DNA of 64,000 bases from Prochlorococcus sp. AG-388-E21 (GCA_003279855.1 QCGO01000001.1:124001-188000), one strand, 5' to 3'. Counted from the stretch's first letter, positions 31,658 to 41,796 are shown. Notes: generated by a model from the letters alone, not told the origin. Program-made: numbers and translations.

Positions 31658-32820
31658 GGGTTATATATTTTTATAGTATTTAAGTAAAGTTTTTCCAGAA
31701 CTTCAATATTTTTTTTTATTGTATATCTTTCAATTACTCTTTCACGTCCTTTTACTCCCAGAGCCTTCGTGAATGAAGGATGATCTACCAAAATTGGAAT
31801 TATAGTTTTTAATTGAGTGGAAACATTATCAGTAGAGATCACAATGCCTGCTCCATTATCTAAAACTTCACCATCAGCCCCAGCATCCGTTGCAACACAT
31901 GCTGTGCCAGTGGACATTGCCTCTAAAAGTGATAAAGATAGTCCCTCTATTAAACTTGGTAAAAAAAACACCTCTGCGATTTGCATAATTGCTACTCTTG
32001 TTTCTAAATCAATTTCTGATCCCCACCAAACTAATTTATCTTTTCCTAGATTAGAAAAACTATTTTCCAGTGTAGGCTTCATTGGGCCGTCTCCAACAAT
32101 TACAAGTTTGCAATTATGAGTTTTTGTTTGCCGCCAAGATTTTAAAAGAGCCTCAATATTTTTTTCGTTAGCAATCCTCCCCATATATATAAAGATTCTT
32201 CCTTCCCCTAGTTTACTTTTAACTAAATTATATTTTTTACTTTTTACTTTCATAGGTTGCCAAATACTTTCATCAACTCCATTTGGAATAATTATTTGCT
32301 TTTCTTTACTAACCCCTAGGTTTTCTAAAAGTGTTTTTTGAGGTTCTGAAAAAACAATAATTTTATGAAATTTAGCGAGAAAGGGCGCATAAAGTTGATA
32401 AGTTAGTTGTTGAGTACTTGCAGTTAAGTTCCTATTATTTTTATCAAATGCGGGATGAAATGTTCCAACAAGTGGGAGGTTTATTTGTTTGCAAAGTTCA
32501 GGTAATCTAAAGTCGAGAGGAGATAAAGTTAGACTTGCATGAACTATATCTGGCTTTAATCTCTCTAATGAATGTCTTAATTCTTTTTCTGCCCTTGGAG
32601 AAGGGATCGTATAAACTTGTGATTTAATTAAGTAAGGAAGACTGACCTCAGGATCGTTTGCTAAAAATAAGGGTTTAGATTCATTTGCATTAGAGGGATT
32701 ATCAAAATGTATAAAACTTACTTTATGACCTCTCACTTTTAATTGTTCAGTAGTCAAATTTCCATAACTTACATTTCCACAAAAGGGAGATTTTTTACCT
32801 AGCCAGGCAACATGAACCAC
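31654..32820 (-). CDS. family GT4 glycosyltransferase
   Basis: 388 residues with the two-Rossmann GT-B fold. The acceptor half carries GKKSPFCGNVSYGNLTTEQL; the donor half has IIPNGVDESIWQP, YMGRIANEKNIEALLKSW and the nucleotide-sugar motif EGLSLSLLEAMSTGTACVAT (E-x7-E). No signal peptide is visible, so it acts at the cytoplasmic face. Acceptor and sugar are not predictable from sequence; no polysaccharide cluster surrounds it, which points to a housekeeping glycolipid or metabolite role. Confidence 0.88.
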   Translation of the reverse strand: MVHVAWLGKKSPFCGNVSYGNLTTEQLKVRGHKVSFIHFDNPSNANESKPLFLANDPEVSLPYLIKSQVYTIPSPRAEKELRHSLERLKPDIVHASLTLSPLDFRLPELCKQINLPLVGTFHPAFDKNNRNLTASTQQLTYQLYAPFLAKFHKIIVFSEPQKTLLENLGVSKEKQIIIPNGVDESIWQPMKVKSKKYNLVKSKLGEGRIFIYMGRIANEKNIEALLKSWRQTKTHNCKLVIVGDGPMKPTLENSFSNLGKDKLVWWGSEIDLETRVAIMQIAEVFFLPSLIEGLSLSLLEAMSTGTACVATDAGADGEVLDNGAGIVISTDNVSTQLKTIIPILVDHPSFTKALGVKGRERVIERYTIKKNIEVLEKLYLNTIKIYNP

Positions 32821-32906
32821 ATCAAATTAATCAACTATTTATAAAGTTAACAGTCAAAGTTACAATCATCTAGATCTTTTAATTTATTAACAATTTGACC
32901 CTCAAA

Positions 32907-33686
32907 TTATCTATAAAATTCTCTTAGCATTTTTAGTGATGATAATTCTTTTTCTAATTGAGCAGAGATCCAATTTTCAACAATAGATAATATTTTAAGC
33001 CAAACGTTTTTAGGTCCTAATAATTCTCCATTTGATTTAATTGGTAATTCTGCGAAAAGAAGTCTTTGTAAAAGAGCAATTTCAGAAGCATTCACTTTTA
33101 AAACACTCTCTTCATCTTCTACTGTAGAAAATCCTTCATTTGGTAAATAGGAACATTGCCAATCCCAGTTACCTAAGGGTGGAATGATAGGCTCGCCCGT
33201 TTTGCAGCAAAAATTTACAGGAATATTTATCCCTCCAATTGCTAATAAATGAATTAAAGATTGAATACTCATTGAAAGCATTTTGAAGTCCTCTTCACTC
33301 TCGAGATTATATTCATAAATTCGATCTAAATGAATAAGTGCGCTAGACAGGTAATCTTTTTGCTTATCGTTGTTTCCAACTAATAAAAAGGTTAATTCAG
33401 TTATTGCTTGGGCTGCAGCAAGACATTCAATATTTTTCCCCAACCCGTTGTAGCTTTTGAGTATTTTAATCTGGCGAACAGACTTAAGACTTCTTTTTCC
33501 AAAGATCTGAAAACTTAAATATGTTAACGGAGTAGCTGCAGCAAGACTACTTTTTGGACGCCTGGCGCCTGGAGCTGCAAGTCTAATAATACCTTGTTCA
33601 TCTGTTAAAACAGTTATTAATCTTCCACTCTCACCTAGTGGACTAGCTTTAATACAGAGACCTTTTATTCTACTTTCCCCTGACAT
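32907..33686 (-). CDS. recO: DNA repair protein RecO
   Basis: 259 residues. The N-terminal OB fold opens ESRIKGLCIKASPLGESGRL, with ITVLTDEQGIIRLAAPGARR next. A helical domain follows, containing a zinc-site remnant (CCKTGEPIIPPLG near residue 160). RecO loads RecA on SSB-coated DNA with RecR. Only two clear Cys are seen in the zinc region, fewer than the four of many bacteria. It is preceded without a gap by deoC. Confidence 0.9.
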   Translation of the reverse strand: MSGESRIKGLCIKASPLGESGRLITVLTDEQGIIRLAAPGARRPKSSLAAATPLTYLSFQIFGKRSLKSVRQIKILKSYNGLGKNIECLAAAQAITELTFLLVGNNDKQKDYLSSALIHLDRIYEYNLESEEDFKMLSMSIQSLIHLLAIGGINIPVNFCCKTGEPIIPPLGNWDWQCSYLPNEGFSTVEDEESVLKVNASEIALLQRLLFAELPIKSNGELLGPKNVWLKILSIVENWISAQLEKELSSLKMLREFYR

Positions 33687-34346
33687 TTAAATAAGTCTAA
33701 TTTCTTTAAAAATCTCATTAAAACTTGTTGTTCCAATACAATCTATACCTGAATCGAATAAATCAACAACTTGGGTTAGGGTTTTTATGCTTCCTACCAC
33801 TTTTATAGAATTCTGGTTGCCAATAAATTTTAATATTTCAACTATATCAACTTTAGAAAGAGCAGGTCCAAAACCATCTCCAAATTGAAAATTTGATATT
33901 CCTAATTCAAGAGAAATTTCTATGGCTTTTTCAAAAAGTGCTTTATCTAATTTTGTTTTGTTTATGATTACAGTGACTGGTAATTCTGAAGCATTAATAC
34001 TCTCAATTTCACTAGCAAAACTATTTAAATCATTTTTTGATAGTTTTAGAAAATTAGGGATGTATTCTATTCCGCTTGCACCATTATCTTTTGCATAGCA
34101 AACAAATTCATCAATAAAATCAACTGGTAAATCAGCTAATGGATAAGAAATTAGAGTATTTATATTTACTTTATGATTGTTTAATGCATCTTTTATAGGA
34201 CTTAAAAAGTTAAGAGATGTAGAAACATTTCTAATATTATATTTTTGAATTAAATCGCAGTTGGCATTTAATTCTTCCAAAGATAAATACGGATTAATTA
34301 TTATTGCATGTATCTTTTCATTTAATTCGTAATCGATATTAAACAT
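33687..34346 (-). CDS. deoC: deoxyribose-phosphate aldolase-like protein
   Basis: 219 residues of a TIM-barrel aldolase. It has VSTSLNFLSPIKDAL near the N-terminus, the VTVIINKTKLD region, and the C-terminal NSIKVVGSIKTLTQVVDLFD, which resembles the K-x-S/A-G-G-I phosphate-binding end of DeoC. The classical active-site Lys pair (KT...KASGG) is not clearly preserved in its usual form (VVGSIKT here), so activity may have changed. It is sandwiched between hpf and recO with gaps of 8 and 0 bases. Confidence 0.75.
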   Translation of the reverse strand: MFNIDYELNEKIHAIIINPYLSLEELNANCDLIQKYNIRNVSTSLNFLSPIKDALNNHKVNINTLISYPLADLPVDFIDEFVCYAKDNGASGIEYIPNFLKLSKNDLNSFASEIESINASELPVTVIINKTKLDKALFEKAIEISLELGISNFQFGDGFGPALSKVDIVEILKFIGNQNSIKVVGSIKTLTQVVDLFDSGIDCIGTTSFNEIFKEIRLI

Positions 34347-34354
34347 TTTTAGTA

Positions 34355-34939
34355 TTATTTAGACTGGATTAATCCATAACCACCATGATTCCTTTTATAA
34401 ACAACTTGTAGTTCATTATTTACTTTATTTCTAAATACATAAAATTCATGATCAATAAAATCTAATTGTTTTCTGGCCTCTTCCAAAGAGATAGGAATCA
34501 TTTCAAAATATTTTTTTTTAATAAATGGTTCAGGTAATCTCACCTCTCTTTCCTCGTTGAATATATCTTTATCTATAGAATCTGATTCTTCAATTACATT
34601 GGAAAAAGAATTTTTATTCTTTACAATATTATTATGTAATTTTTTATTATGCCTCTCTTTATATTTCCTTAGTTTTCTACAAAGTTTATTTGAAACCAAA
34701 TCAATACTTGAATATAGATTTTCTGTTTTTTCTTCAGCTCTGATAATAGTTCCATTAGCAAAAATTGTAACTTCAGCTGTTTGGAATGAAACTCTTGGAT
34801 TCTTTTCGATTGAAAGGTGTATATCTACTTCTTTAACGATATCCTTATAGTGATGCGTTGCTTTTTCTATTTTTGCCTCAGTATATTCTTTTAAAGGTCC
34901 TGTAAGTTCGAGATTCTTTCCATGGATTAAAATTTTCAT
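34355..34939 (-). CDS. hpf: long-form ribosome hibernation promoting factor (LrtA)
   Basis: 194 residues, the long cyanobacterial form. The N-terminal ribosome-binding domain (MKILIHGKNLELTGPLKEYT, residues 1-100) has a basic face (KLCRKLRKYKERHNKKLHN). The C-terminal dimerisation domain is FEMIPISLEEARKQLDFIDH and EFYVFRNKVNNELQVVYKR. It forms 100S ribosome dimers and in cyanobacteria is known as light-repressed transcript A. It is divergent from lipB, with 44 bases between. Confidence 0.94.
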   Translation of the reverse strand: MKILIHGKNLELTGPLKEYTEAKIEKATHHYKDIVKEVDIHLSIEKNPRVSFQTAEVTIFANGTIIRAEEKTENLYSSIDLVSNKLCRKLRKYKERHNKKLHNNIVKNKNSFSNVIEESDSIDKDIFNEEREVRLPEPFIKKKYFEMIPISLEEARKQLDFIDHEFYVFRNKVNNELQVVYKRNHGGYGLIQSK

Positions 34940-34983
34940 AATAAATCTAAAAATATTTTCATGTTTCCTAAATCTACATAACT

Positions 34984-35628
34984 ATGATTAATAGAACATC
35001 AATAATTAAACAACCTGATAAAATTTCATTTTTTTATGATGTATATAAATTACAAAAAGAATATCAAGACTCATTAATTTCAGGTAAATCAAATATGAAT
35101 TTTATTTGGTTAGGCGAGCATCAACTTTGTTATACCTTGGGAAGAGGTTCGAATATGGATAACTTGCTTTTCTCAGAAGATGAACAAGATGTATTTAAAA
35201 TTGATAGAGGTGGTGAGGTTACATGCCATATGCCAGGACAGTTAGTTACTTATTTAGTTTTAGATTTGAGTAATTTTAATAAAGATTTAAATTGGTATTT
35301 AAGAAAAATTGAAAAAATAATTATTAAAACTCTAAGGAGTTTTAATATTAATTGCTCTACTAAAGATGGATTTACAGGGGTGTGGATAGGAGAAAGGAAA
35401 ATTGCTTCAATCGGTATTGGATGCAAACGGTGGGTAACAATTCATGGCTTCTCAATAAACGTTAACTGCAAATTAGAAAATTTTAATAAGATTGTTCCTT
35501 GCGGTATTGAGGACTGCCAAATGGTAAATATGTCTGATTACAATAAAAATGTAGATATAAAAGAAGTTAAGAAAATTGTTAAAAAAATCATTCATGAAGA
35601 GTTTAATTTTAATTTTGTATCAGAATAG
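34984..35628 (+). CDS. lipB: octanoyltransferase LipB
   Basis: 214 residues. The motif [20 protein letters not shown] (near residue 77) is the cyanobacterial variant of RGG-x-T-x-HGPGQ. The catalytic Lys lies in [10 protein letters not shown] and the Cys in [11 protein letters not shown]. It moves octanoyl groups from ACP to lipoyl domains. The E2 lipoyl protein of pyruvate dehydrogenase, encoded 2.6 kb downstream, is one substrate. Confidence 0.92.
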   Translation: MINRTSIIKQPDKISFFYDVYKLQKEYQDSLISGKSNMNFIWLGEHQLCYTLGRGSNMDNLLFSEDEQDVFKIDRGGEVTCHMPGQLVTYLVLDLSNFNKDLNWYLRKIEKIIIKTLRSFNINCSTKDGFTGVWIGERKIASIGIGCKRWVTIHGFSINVNCKLENFNKIVPCGIEDCQMVNMSDYNKNVDIKEVKKIVKKIIHEEFNFNFVSE

Positions 35629-35658
35629 AAACTTAAAAGATTTGGAAATTTCATAAAT

Positions 35659-37584
35659 ATGAAAGAATTAGCATATTGGCCTGCAGCAAAATCTCTTCCA
35701 AAAAATGAAAAATTTACAAGTAAAAGGAAAGATATAAATAATCTTGATCATGTTGATCAAATATGGGAATACTTAAAATTAAGATGTGGGAATACAATAG
35801 CTATTAATGATTTGAGAGGAAAAAATAAAGAAAAAATTTCCTATTCTGAGTTAGCTAATTTAATCACTAAAGTCTCTAATTCTTTTAAAAATTATGGATT
35901 AGTTAAAGGTGATGTTGTCACATTAATATCTGAAAACTCACCAAGATGGTTAATAGCTGATCAAGGGTTGATGCGATTAGGAGCTATTAATGCTGTAAGA
36001 GGTATTAATTCACCTTCAGTAGAATTAGAGTACATAATTGAGCATTCTAATTCTGTGGGTCTAATTGTTCAATCAAAGGAAGTTTGGCTGAAATTAAATA
36101 AAAAAAGTGAATTAAAAAAAAGATTTAAATTTATAATTAATCTGGAAGATGAACAATTTGAAGATTTAATAAATTGGCCTGACTTTATAAAAGCAGGAGA
36201 AAAAAATCTTTTAAAAAATAATAGTTTCGAAAAATATAATCATCAGATTAACGATATTGCCAGCATTCTCTATACATCAGGAACAACAGGCAAACCAAAA
36301 GGTGTTCCCTTGACACATGCAAACTTTTTACATCAAATAATAAATCTGGCCTATATCGCCGATCCAGAACCGGGAACTTCTGTCTTGAGTGTATTACCTA
36401 TCTGGCATTCGTATGAAAGAAGTGCAGAATATTTCTTTTTTTCATGCGGGTGTACTCAATTTTATACAAATCCAAAATTCCTGAAAGATGATATTAAACA
36501 AGTTAAGCCAGTTGTTATGGCTACTGTTCCTAGGCTATGGGAGGCCATTCATGATGGCTTTTTCTTGGCTTTAAAAAAAATGCCTCCTAAAAAACAGAAA
36601 ATTATAAAGATCTTGATAAAGAATAGTTCTATTTTTAAAAGAAATTTAAGAAAGATCAGAAATTTAGAAATTAATCAAGTAAGTTCCTTCGCAAAAATAT
36701 CTTTAACAATATCTCTAATAGGAAGATTTTTTATACATAAGATATCTTCTACTTTTTTATGGCCAAGTATTTTGAAACAATTATGTGGAGAAAAACTTAA
36801 ATTTCCGATCAATGGTGGTGGGGCTTTACCTGAGCATGTAGATTTGTTTTTTGAATCTTTAGGTATAGATGTTCTAGTCGGTTATGGATTAACAGAAACC
36901 AGTCCAGTACTAACTTGTAGAAGAAGAGAACTTAATGTGAGGGGATCTTCTGGACAGCCATTGGCATTTACTGAAATTAAAATAATGAATGAAGAAAAAG
37001 ATAAGATTTTGAAATTTAAAGAGATAGGCAAGATTCTTGTTAAAGGACCTCAAGTAATGAAAGGTTATTTGAATAATATTTCAGCTACTAAAGATGTTTT
37101 ATCAAAAGATGGTTGGTTTGATACTGGAGATTTAGGTTTTCTTATTCCAAATGGATCTTTGGTTATAACAGGGCGAGCCAAGGATACGATAGTTCTTTCT
37201 AGTGGAGAAAATATAGAGCCAAATCCCCTTGAAACTGAGATTCTTAGTTCTGAATTTATTAATCAAGTTCAATTAGTAGGTCAAGATAAAAAATGTTTAA
37301 CAGCACTTGTCGCTCCAAACATAGAATTAGTAGAAAATAAATTCTTTGAAAATGATATCTCCAAATTAAATTCGAATAAAAAAATTGGTTTGTTTTTTAA
37401 GTCGCAGATAAATAATTTGCTAAAAAATAGATTGGGAGCAAGATTTGAGGAACAGGTATTAGATTGCTATTTTGTTGATGCTTTTACTTTAGAAAATGGT
37501 TTATTGACTCAAACTCTTAAGCAGAAAAGAAGAGAAATAGTTGATTTATATTCATCGCAAATAGAAGAAATGTATAAAAAATAA
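35659..37584 (+). CDS. aas: long-chain fatty acid CoA/ACP ligase
   Basis: 641 residues of the AMP-forming ligase family. It has the ATP/P-loop motif LYTSGTTGKPKGVPLTHANF at about residues 210-229, GYGLTETSPVL near 410, and GWFDTGDLGFL near 488. Cyanobacteria carry a single such enzyme that acts mainly as acyl-ACP synthetase, recycling free fatty acids released from membranes, hence the symbol. Its true carrier cannot be read from the sequence. It follows lipB by 30 bases on the same strand. Confidence 0.88.
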   Translation: MKELAYWPAAKSLPKNEKFTSKRKDINNLDHVDQIWEYLKLRCGNTIAINDLRGKNKEKISYSELANLITKVSNSFKNYGLVKGDVVTLISENSPRWLIADQGLMRLGAINAVRGINSPSVELEYIIEHSNSVGLIVQSKEVWLKLNKKSELKKRFKFIINLEDEQFEDLINWPDFIKAGEKNLLKNNSFEKYNHQINDIASILYTSGTTGKPKGVPLTHANFLHQIINLAYIADPEPGTSVLSVLPIWHSYERSAEYFFFSCGCTQFYTNPKFLKDDIKQVKPVVMATVPRLWEAIHDGFFLALKKMPPKKQKIIKILIKNSSIFKRNLRKIRNLEINQVSSFAKISLTISLIGRFFIHKISSTFLWPSILKQLCGEKLKFPINGGGALPEHVDLFFESLGIDVLVGYGLTETSPVLTCRRRELNVRGSSGQPLAFTEIKIMNEEKDKILKFKEIGKILVKGPQVMKGYLNNISATKDVLSKDGWFDTGDLGFLIPNGSLVITGRAKDTIVLSSGENIEPNPLETEILSSEFINQVQLVGQDKKCLTALVAPNIELVENKFFENDISKLNSNKKIGLFFKSQINNLLKNRLGARFEEQVLDCYFVDAFTLENGLLTQTLKQKRREIVDLYSSQIEEMYKK

Positions 37585-37641
37585 ATTAAAAAAGAAAATT
37601 CTCTTTGATAACTCTATATTGAAAGGGTAAATTAATTTTTT

Positions 37642-38088
37642 ATGGAAACTAAAAACTCTATATCCATCAAACGTTCAATAGCAATTAAAGCTATTGTTAC
37701 CCCTACTTGGAAAGAAGATGCTGAGAAGGAATTAAGTAATGCGATTTCCGCAGTTGACCAACAATTATCACAACTTGAACAAGAAGGTCAACAAATAGTT
37801 AGTAATATAAGATCCCAGTCAGTAAATCCATTAGATCCTAGAGTTCAAGAGCAAGTTGGCCAAGTTCAGCAACAAGTTGGGGCGAAAAGAAGCGAACTTG
37901 AAGAGCAAAAAAGAAATCTATTGCAACAACAAAGCCAAGTTCGTGATTTAAAAATGGATGAAATTGTTGATCAAGGACAGGTTGATAGCTTTTGTGATGT
38001 TTCCGTTGGGGATAATCTTATTAAGAAGATGCAAGTTTCAATAACAGTTAAAGATGGGATAATTCAATCGATTAATAACAACGAATAA
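37642..38088 (+). CDS. YlqD-like coiled-coil protein
   Basis: 148 residues. The central part (about 30-105) is a Gln/Glu-rich coiled coil (EEQKRNLLQQQSQVRDLKMD). It is flanked by the N-terminal SIAIKAIVTPTWKEDAEKEL and the C-terminal beta segment FCDVSVGDNLIKKMQVSITV. This matches the YlqD family conserved in cyanobacteria and Bacillus, whose function is unknown. Soluble, and without a signal peptide. Confidence 0.75.
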   Translation: METKNSISIKRSIAIKAIVTPTWKEDAEKELSNAISAVDQQLSQLEQEGQQIVSNIRSQSVNPLDPRVQEQVGQVQQQVGAKRSELEEQKRNLLQQQSQVRDLKMDEIVDQGQVDSFCDVSVGDNLIKKMQVSITVKDGIIQSINNNE

Positions 38089-38223
38089 ATTTAAAAGTTT
38101 AAATTCCTTTTTGAATGTAAATCATAGTTTCTTTGGGGCTATTTTTTTGTAAAATATAAACATAACGATCTTTAGGAGTTTTGTAAGTTCTTAAAGCTAG
38201 TAAAATTTTAAAAAATTTATCTG

Positions 38224-39591
38224 ATGTCTCACGAAATATTTATGCCTGCTCTTAGTTCTACTATGACTGAAGGCAAAATTGTTGAATGGTTAAAGAATCC
38301 TGGAGATAAAGTTGAAAGAGGAGAATCTGTTTTAGTTGTTGAATCAGATAAAGCTGATATGGATGTTGAATCTTTCCAAGATGGATATCTTGCAGCAGTA
38401 CTAATGCCAGCGGGTAGCACTGCTCCAGTAGGTGAAACTATCGGACTTATTGTAGAGAATCAGGATGAGATAGCTTCTATACAAGAACAAAATAAAGTTA
38501 AACAGGTTGAAGTATCCAGTGATGCCCAACTCGAATTGCCAAATAAAAAACCTGAAATAAAAGAAGAAAAGCAAAAAGAGGTGCCTCAAAATAATGAGCA
38601 GGAAGTCGAGATTAAAAGGGAAAAAGTGCTAAGTACCTCTAATGAGATTCAATTTAACGCCTCTACTAGTAATAATTCTTCAAGAGTAATAGCATCTCCA
38701 AGGGCAAAAAAGCTTGCTTCTACAATGGGAGTTGAATTAGCAAAAGTGCATGGATCAGGACCTCATGGAAGGATTCAGGCTGATGATGTATTGAAGGCAA
38801 ATGGCCAACCTGTGTCTATTCCATGGATAGGAGAGGGGAGTTCTCCTGCTAGTATTGGCACTCCTCATATTCAAGCTGAAAGTAAATCAGAGACATTAGG
38901 GAATAGTTTTGGAAACCCTGGGGAAACTGTTCAATTTAATACTCTTCAAAAAGCTGTCAATAAGAATATGGAATCTAGTTTAAATGTTCCATGTTTTAGA
39001 GTTGGTTATTCAATTAATACTGATAAATTGGATAATTTCTACAAGAAAGTAAAGCAAAATGGAGTTACTATGACTGCATTATTAGTCAAGGCAGTAGCAA
39101 AGACACTTAAAAAACATCCCCAAGTTAATTCAAGCTTTTCAGAAAACGGAATTTCTTATCCAGAAAATATAAATATTGCTGTGGCTGTTGCTATGGAAGA
39201 TGGAGGGTTGATAACTCCAGTATTAAAAGAACCTTGTAACACTGATTTATTTGAATTATCTAGAGAGTGGAAAGATCTTGTGAAAAGATCTAGAGCAAAA
39301 CAATTAGAACCAGATGAATACTCAACAGGAACATTTACTTTGTCAAATTTAGGAATGTTTGGTGTTGATAGGTTTGATGCAATACTTCCACCAGGTACAG
39401 GTGCAATTTTAGCCATAGCATCATCGAAGCCAACAGTTGTTGCTAATAATGATGGCTCAATATCTGTAAAAAAAATAATGCAAGTAAATTTAACAGCTGA
39501 TCATAGAGTAATTTATGGTGCTGATGGTGCATCATTCTTAAAAGACTTGTCTTCTCTTATTGAAAACGAGCCAGAAACACTTGTAGCCTAA
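38224..39591 (+). CDS. pdhC: dihydrolipoamide acetyltransferase (E2) of pyruvate dehydrogenase
   Basis: 455 residues. An N-terminal lipoyl domain carries the lipoylated Lys45 in VESDKADMDVESF. A Glu/Lys/Gln-rich linker (about 85-160) follows. A peripheral-subunit-binding domain contains ASPRAKKLASTMGVELAKVH. The acyltransferase domain has the active-site ADHRVIYGADGASFL, the plastid/cyanobacterial variant of D-H-R-x-x-D-G. It makes acetyl-CoA from pyruvate with E1 and E3. A promoter region of 135 bases lies ahead. Confidence 0.94.
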   Translation: MSHEIFMPALSSTMTEGKIVEWLKNPGDKVERGESVLVVESDKADMDVESFQDGYLAAVLMPAGSTAPVGETIGLIVENQDEIASIQEQNKVKQVEVSSDAQLELPNKKPEIKEEKQKEVPQNNEQEVEIKREKVLSTSNEIQFNASTSNNSSRVIASPRAKKLASTMGVELAKVHGSGPHGRIQADDVLKANGQPVSIPWIGEGSSPASIGTPHIQAESKSETLGNSFGNPGETVQFNTLQKAVNKNMESSLNVPCFRVGYSINTDKLDNFYKKVKQNGVTMTALLVKAVAKTLKKHPQVNSSFSENGISYPENINIAVAVAMEDGGLITPVLKEPCNTDLFELSREWKDLVKRSRAKQLEPDEYSTGTFTLSNLGMFGVDRFDAILPPGTGAILAIASSKPTVVANNDGSISVKKIMQVNLTADHRVIYGADGASFLKDLSSLIENEPETLVA

Positions 39592-39597
39592 TTTTAA

Positions 39598-40719
39598 TTG
39601 AATTTTGAAATTCATAATGAAGAAATAGATCATAAGCTAGAAGCTTATGATTATATTCTTGATGAAACATTAATTGCTAATAAACCTTCTAAGGTAAGGC
39701 ATGAATCTAGATTAATGATAGTTAGAGATAGTTCATTAGAAGAAGACTTTACAACAAATAAATATACAAAGAATCTCTTGGACGAACTTAGGAAGGGGGA
39801 TTTGGTAGTTGTAAATGATACGAAGGTGATGAAAGCAAGGTTAAAGGTTGAATTAGAAAATGGGAGATTAGTCGAATTATTAGTTTTGGAGAAAGCAGAT
39901 GAATCTACTTGGCTATGTTTAGCAAGGCCTGCCAAAAAGTTAAAAATAAACAGTCAATTAAATTTAAAATCATCCTTGGCAAAAGATATAAAATTGTATA
40001 TTTCTGGGATTGATAAAGAAACTGGAGGAAGATTTATCAAGTTTCCAGAAAACATAAATGATCTAATTTCAATGAATAATCTCCTTGATATATACGGAGA
40101 AATCCCCCTACCACCATATATAAAAAGCGCCGAAGAAGAATCTTTTCATGAAAATAGTTATCAAACTGAATATGCAAGTAATCCTGGAGCAGTTGCTGCG
40201 CCAACAGCAGGATTACATTTAAGTAAAAGTCTTATTTCAAATTTAAAAAAAAAAGGCATATTAGTTATGCCAATTACTTTGCATGTAGGTTATGGAACAT
40301 TTAAGCCAATTGATCAAGAAGATTTATCTAATTTAAAACTTCATAAAGAGTGGGTCAGTGTTAGTAGGAAAGTGGTAGAAGAAATAAAAAGAGTAAAAAA
40401 AACTGACAGAAGAGTAATAGCTATTGGAACTACTAGCGTAAGAGCTCTTGAAAGTTGCTATTCGAATGAAATGGAAGACTTAATTCCTATAGCTAAGTAT
40501 GTTGATTTAGTAATTAAGCCAGGCTACAAATTCAAGGCAGTTGATGGATTATTAACTAATTTTCATCTCCCAAAGAGTTCATTATTACTTCTAGTAAGCG
40601 CAATGATTGGTAGAGAAAGATTATTAAATCTATATAAAAATGCCATAAGAGAAAAATTTAGATTTTTCTCTTATGGCGATGCTATGTATATTTCTCCAGA
40701 TTCATTTCTAGAGAAATAA
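39598..40719 (+). CDS. queA: tRNA preQ1(34) S-adenosylmethionine ribosyltransferase-isomerase
   Basis: 373 residues from a TTG start 6 bases after pdhC. Family motifs are LRKGDLVVVNDTKVMKARL, GAVAAPTAGLHLSKSLI, HVGYGTFKPID and LTNFHLPKSSLLLLVSA. QueA builds epoxyqueuosine in tRNA. The last coding segment (40642-40677) contains a 15-bp perfect inverted repeat that serves as a terminator for the converging cysK (see separate entry), a constraint on this reading frame. Confidence 0.94.
   Translation: MNFEIHNEEIDHKLEAYDYILDETLIANKPSKVRHESRLMIVRDSSLEEDFTTNKYTKNLLDELRKGDLVVVNDTKVMKARLKVELENGRLVELLVLEKADESTWLCLARPAKKLKINSQLNLKSSLAKDIKLYISGIDKETGGRFIKFPENINDLISMNNLLDIYGEIPLPPYIKSAEEESFHENSYQTEYASNPGAVAAPTAGLHLSKSLISNLKKKGILVMPITLHVGYGTFKPIDQEDLSNLKLHKEWVSVSRKVVEEIKRVKKTDRRVIAIGTTSVRALESCYSNEMEDLIPIAKYVDLVIKPGYKFKAVDGLLTNFHLPKSSLLLLVSAMIGRERLLNLYKNAIREKFRFFSYGDAMYISPDSFLEK
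40632..40677 (-). terminator. cysK terminator embedded in the 3' coding end of queA
   Basis: GCCATAAGAGAAAAA (40642-40656) and its exact complement (40663-40677) enclose a 6-base loop. On the minus strand the hairpin is followed by ATTTTTATATAG, a T-rich tract. It starts 48 bases past the cysK stop. On the plus strand no T run follows, so it should not stop queA. Confidence 0.75.
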
Positions 40720-40724
40720 TATTT

Positions 40725-41711
40725 TTAAGCTTTAACTGGCTCTTGAATTATTCCACTTGGAACTTCAGTAAACATAATTGATGATAAATACCTTTCAGCT
40801 AAATCTGGCAAAACAACCACTATAGTTTTACCTGCATATTCATCTTGCTCAGCTAATCGGACAGCAGCAGCAGCAGCAGCCCCACAAGATATTCCTACAA
40901 GAAGCCCTTCTTCTTTTGCCAATCTAAGAGCCATTTCGATTGATTCATCATTCGTGACTTGTTCAACTTTATCAACAATTGATAAATCAAGGTTTTTAGG
41001 AATAAATCCTGCTCCTATGCCTTGAATTTTGTGTGGTCCAGATTTAACTTCTTCGCCATTCATTGTCTGAGTGATAACAGGACTATGTGATGGTTCTACT
41101 GCTACAGAAACAATATTCTTGCCCTTCTCTTGTTTAATATATCTCGATACTCCTGTAATTGTTCCACCTGTTCCAACCCCTGCAACAAAAACATCAATTT
41201 CACCATCGCAATCATCCCAAATTTCAGGCCCAGTTGTTTTGAAATGAATTTCTGGATTTGCTGGATTATCAAACTGACCTGGCATGAAATATTGAGAGGG
41301 ATTACTTTCTGCGATCTCTTTAGCTTTAGCAATTGCTCCTGGCATACCTTTAGAAGCCTCTGTTAAAACAATTTCGGCCCCTAATACTGCCATCACTCTT
41401 CTCCTTTCAATGGACATAGATTCTGGCATTGTAAGGATTAGTTTGTAACCTCTTGCTGAAGCTGTAAAAGCTAAGGCAATTCCAGTATTTCCAGATGTAG
41501 GTTCAACAATGGTTTTGTCTTTGGTAAGTTTTCCGCTTTTCTCCGCGTCCCATATCATGTTTGCACCAATCCTACACTTAACACTATAGGCAGGATTTCT
41601 ACCTTCAATTTTTGCCAATACAGTAGCTTTAGCGTTTTTAGTAACTGATTTTAATTTTACTAATGGAGTGTTTCCAATAGCAAAACTGTTGTCCTCATAA
41701 ATTTTTGCCAT
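40725..41711 (-). CDS. cysK: cysteine synthase (O-acetylserine sulfhydrylase)
   Basis: 328 residues. PLP-binding Lys45 lies in [14 protein letters not shown]. The substrate loop is [13 protein letters not shown] (near residue 67) and the PLP phosphate loop is [14 protein letters not shown] (near residue 177). It makes cysteine from O-acetylserine and sulfide. It converges with queA with only 5 bases between stops. The two downstream-oriented neighbours on its 5' side are also sulfur amino-acid enzymes, giving a local sulfur-metabolism block. Confidence 0.95.
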   Translation of the reverse strand: MAKIYEDNSFAIGNTPLVKLKSVTKNAKATVLAKIEGRNPAYSVKCRIGANMIWDAEKSGKLTKDKTIVEPTSGNTGIALAFTASARGYKLILTMPESMSIERRRVMAVLGAEIVLTEASKGMPGAIAKAKEIAESNPSQYFMPGQFDNPANPEIHFKTTGPEIWDDCDGEIDVFVAGVGTGGTITGVSRYIKQEKGKNIVSVAVEPSHSPVITQTMNGEEVKSGPHKIQGIGAGFIPKNLDLSIVDKVEQVTNDESIEMALRLAKEEGLLVGISCGAAAAAAVRLAEQDEYAGKTIVVVLPDLAERYLSSIMFTEVPSGIIQEPVKA

Positions 41712-41796
41712 TTATACATTATGAAAATATACATTAATTCTAACTATTATTTAGAAAAAAGAGTACATAGGTTTTTATACGGTAAATACTAGGAAT

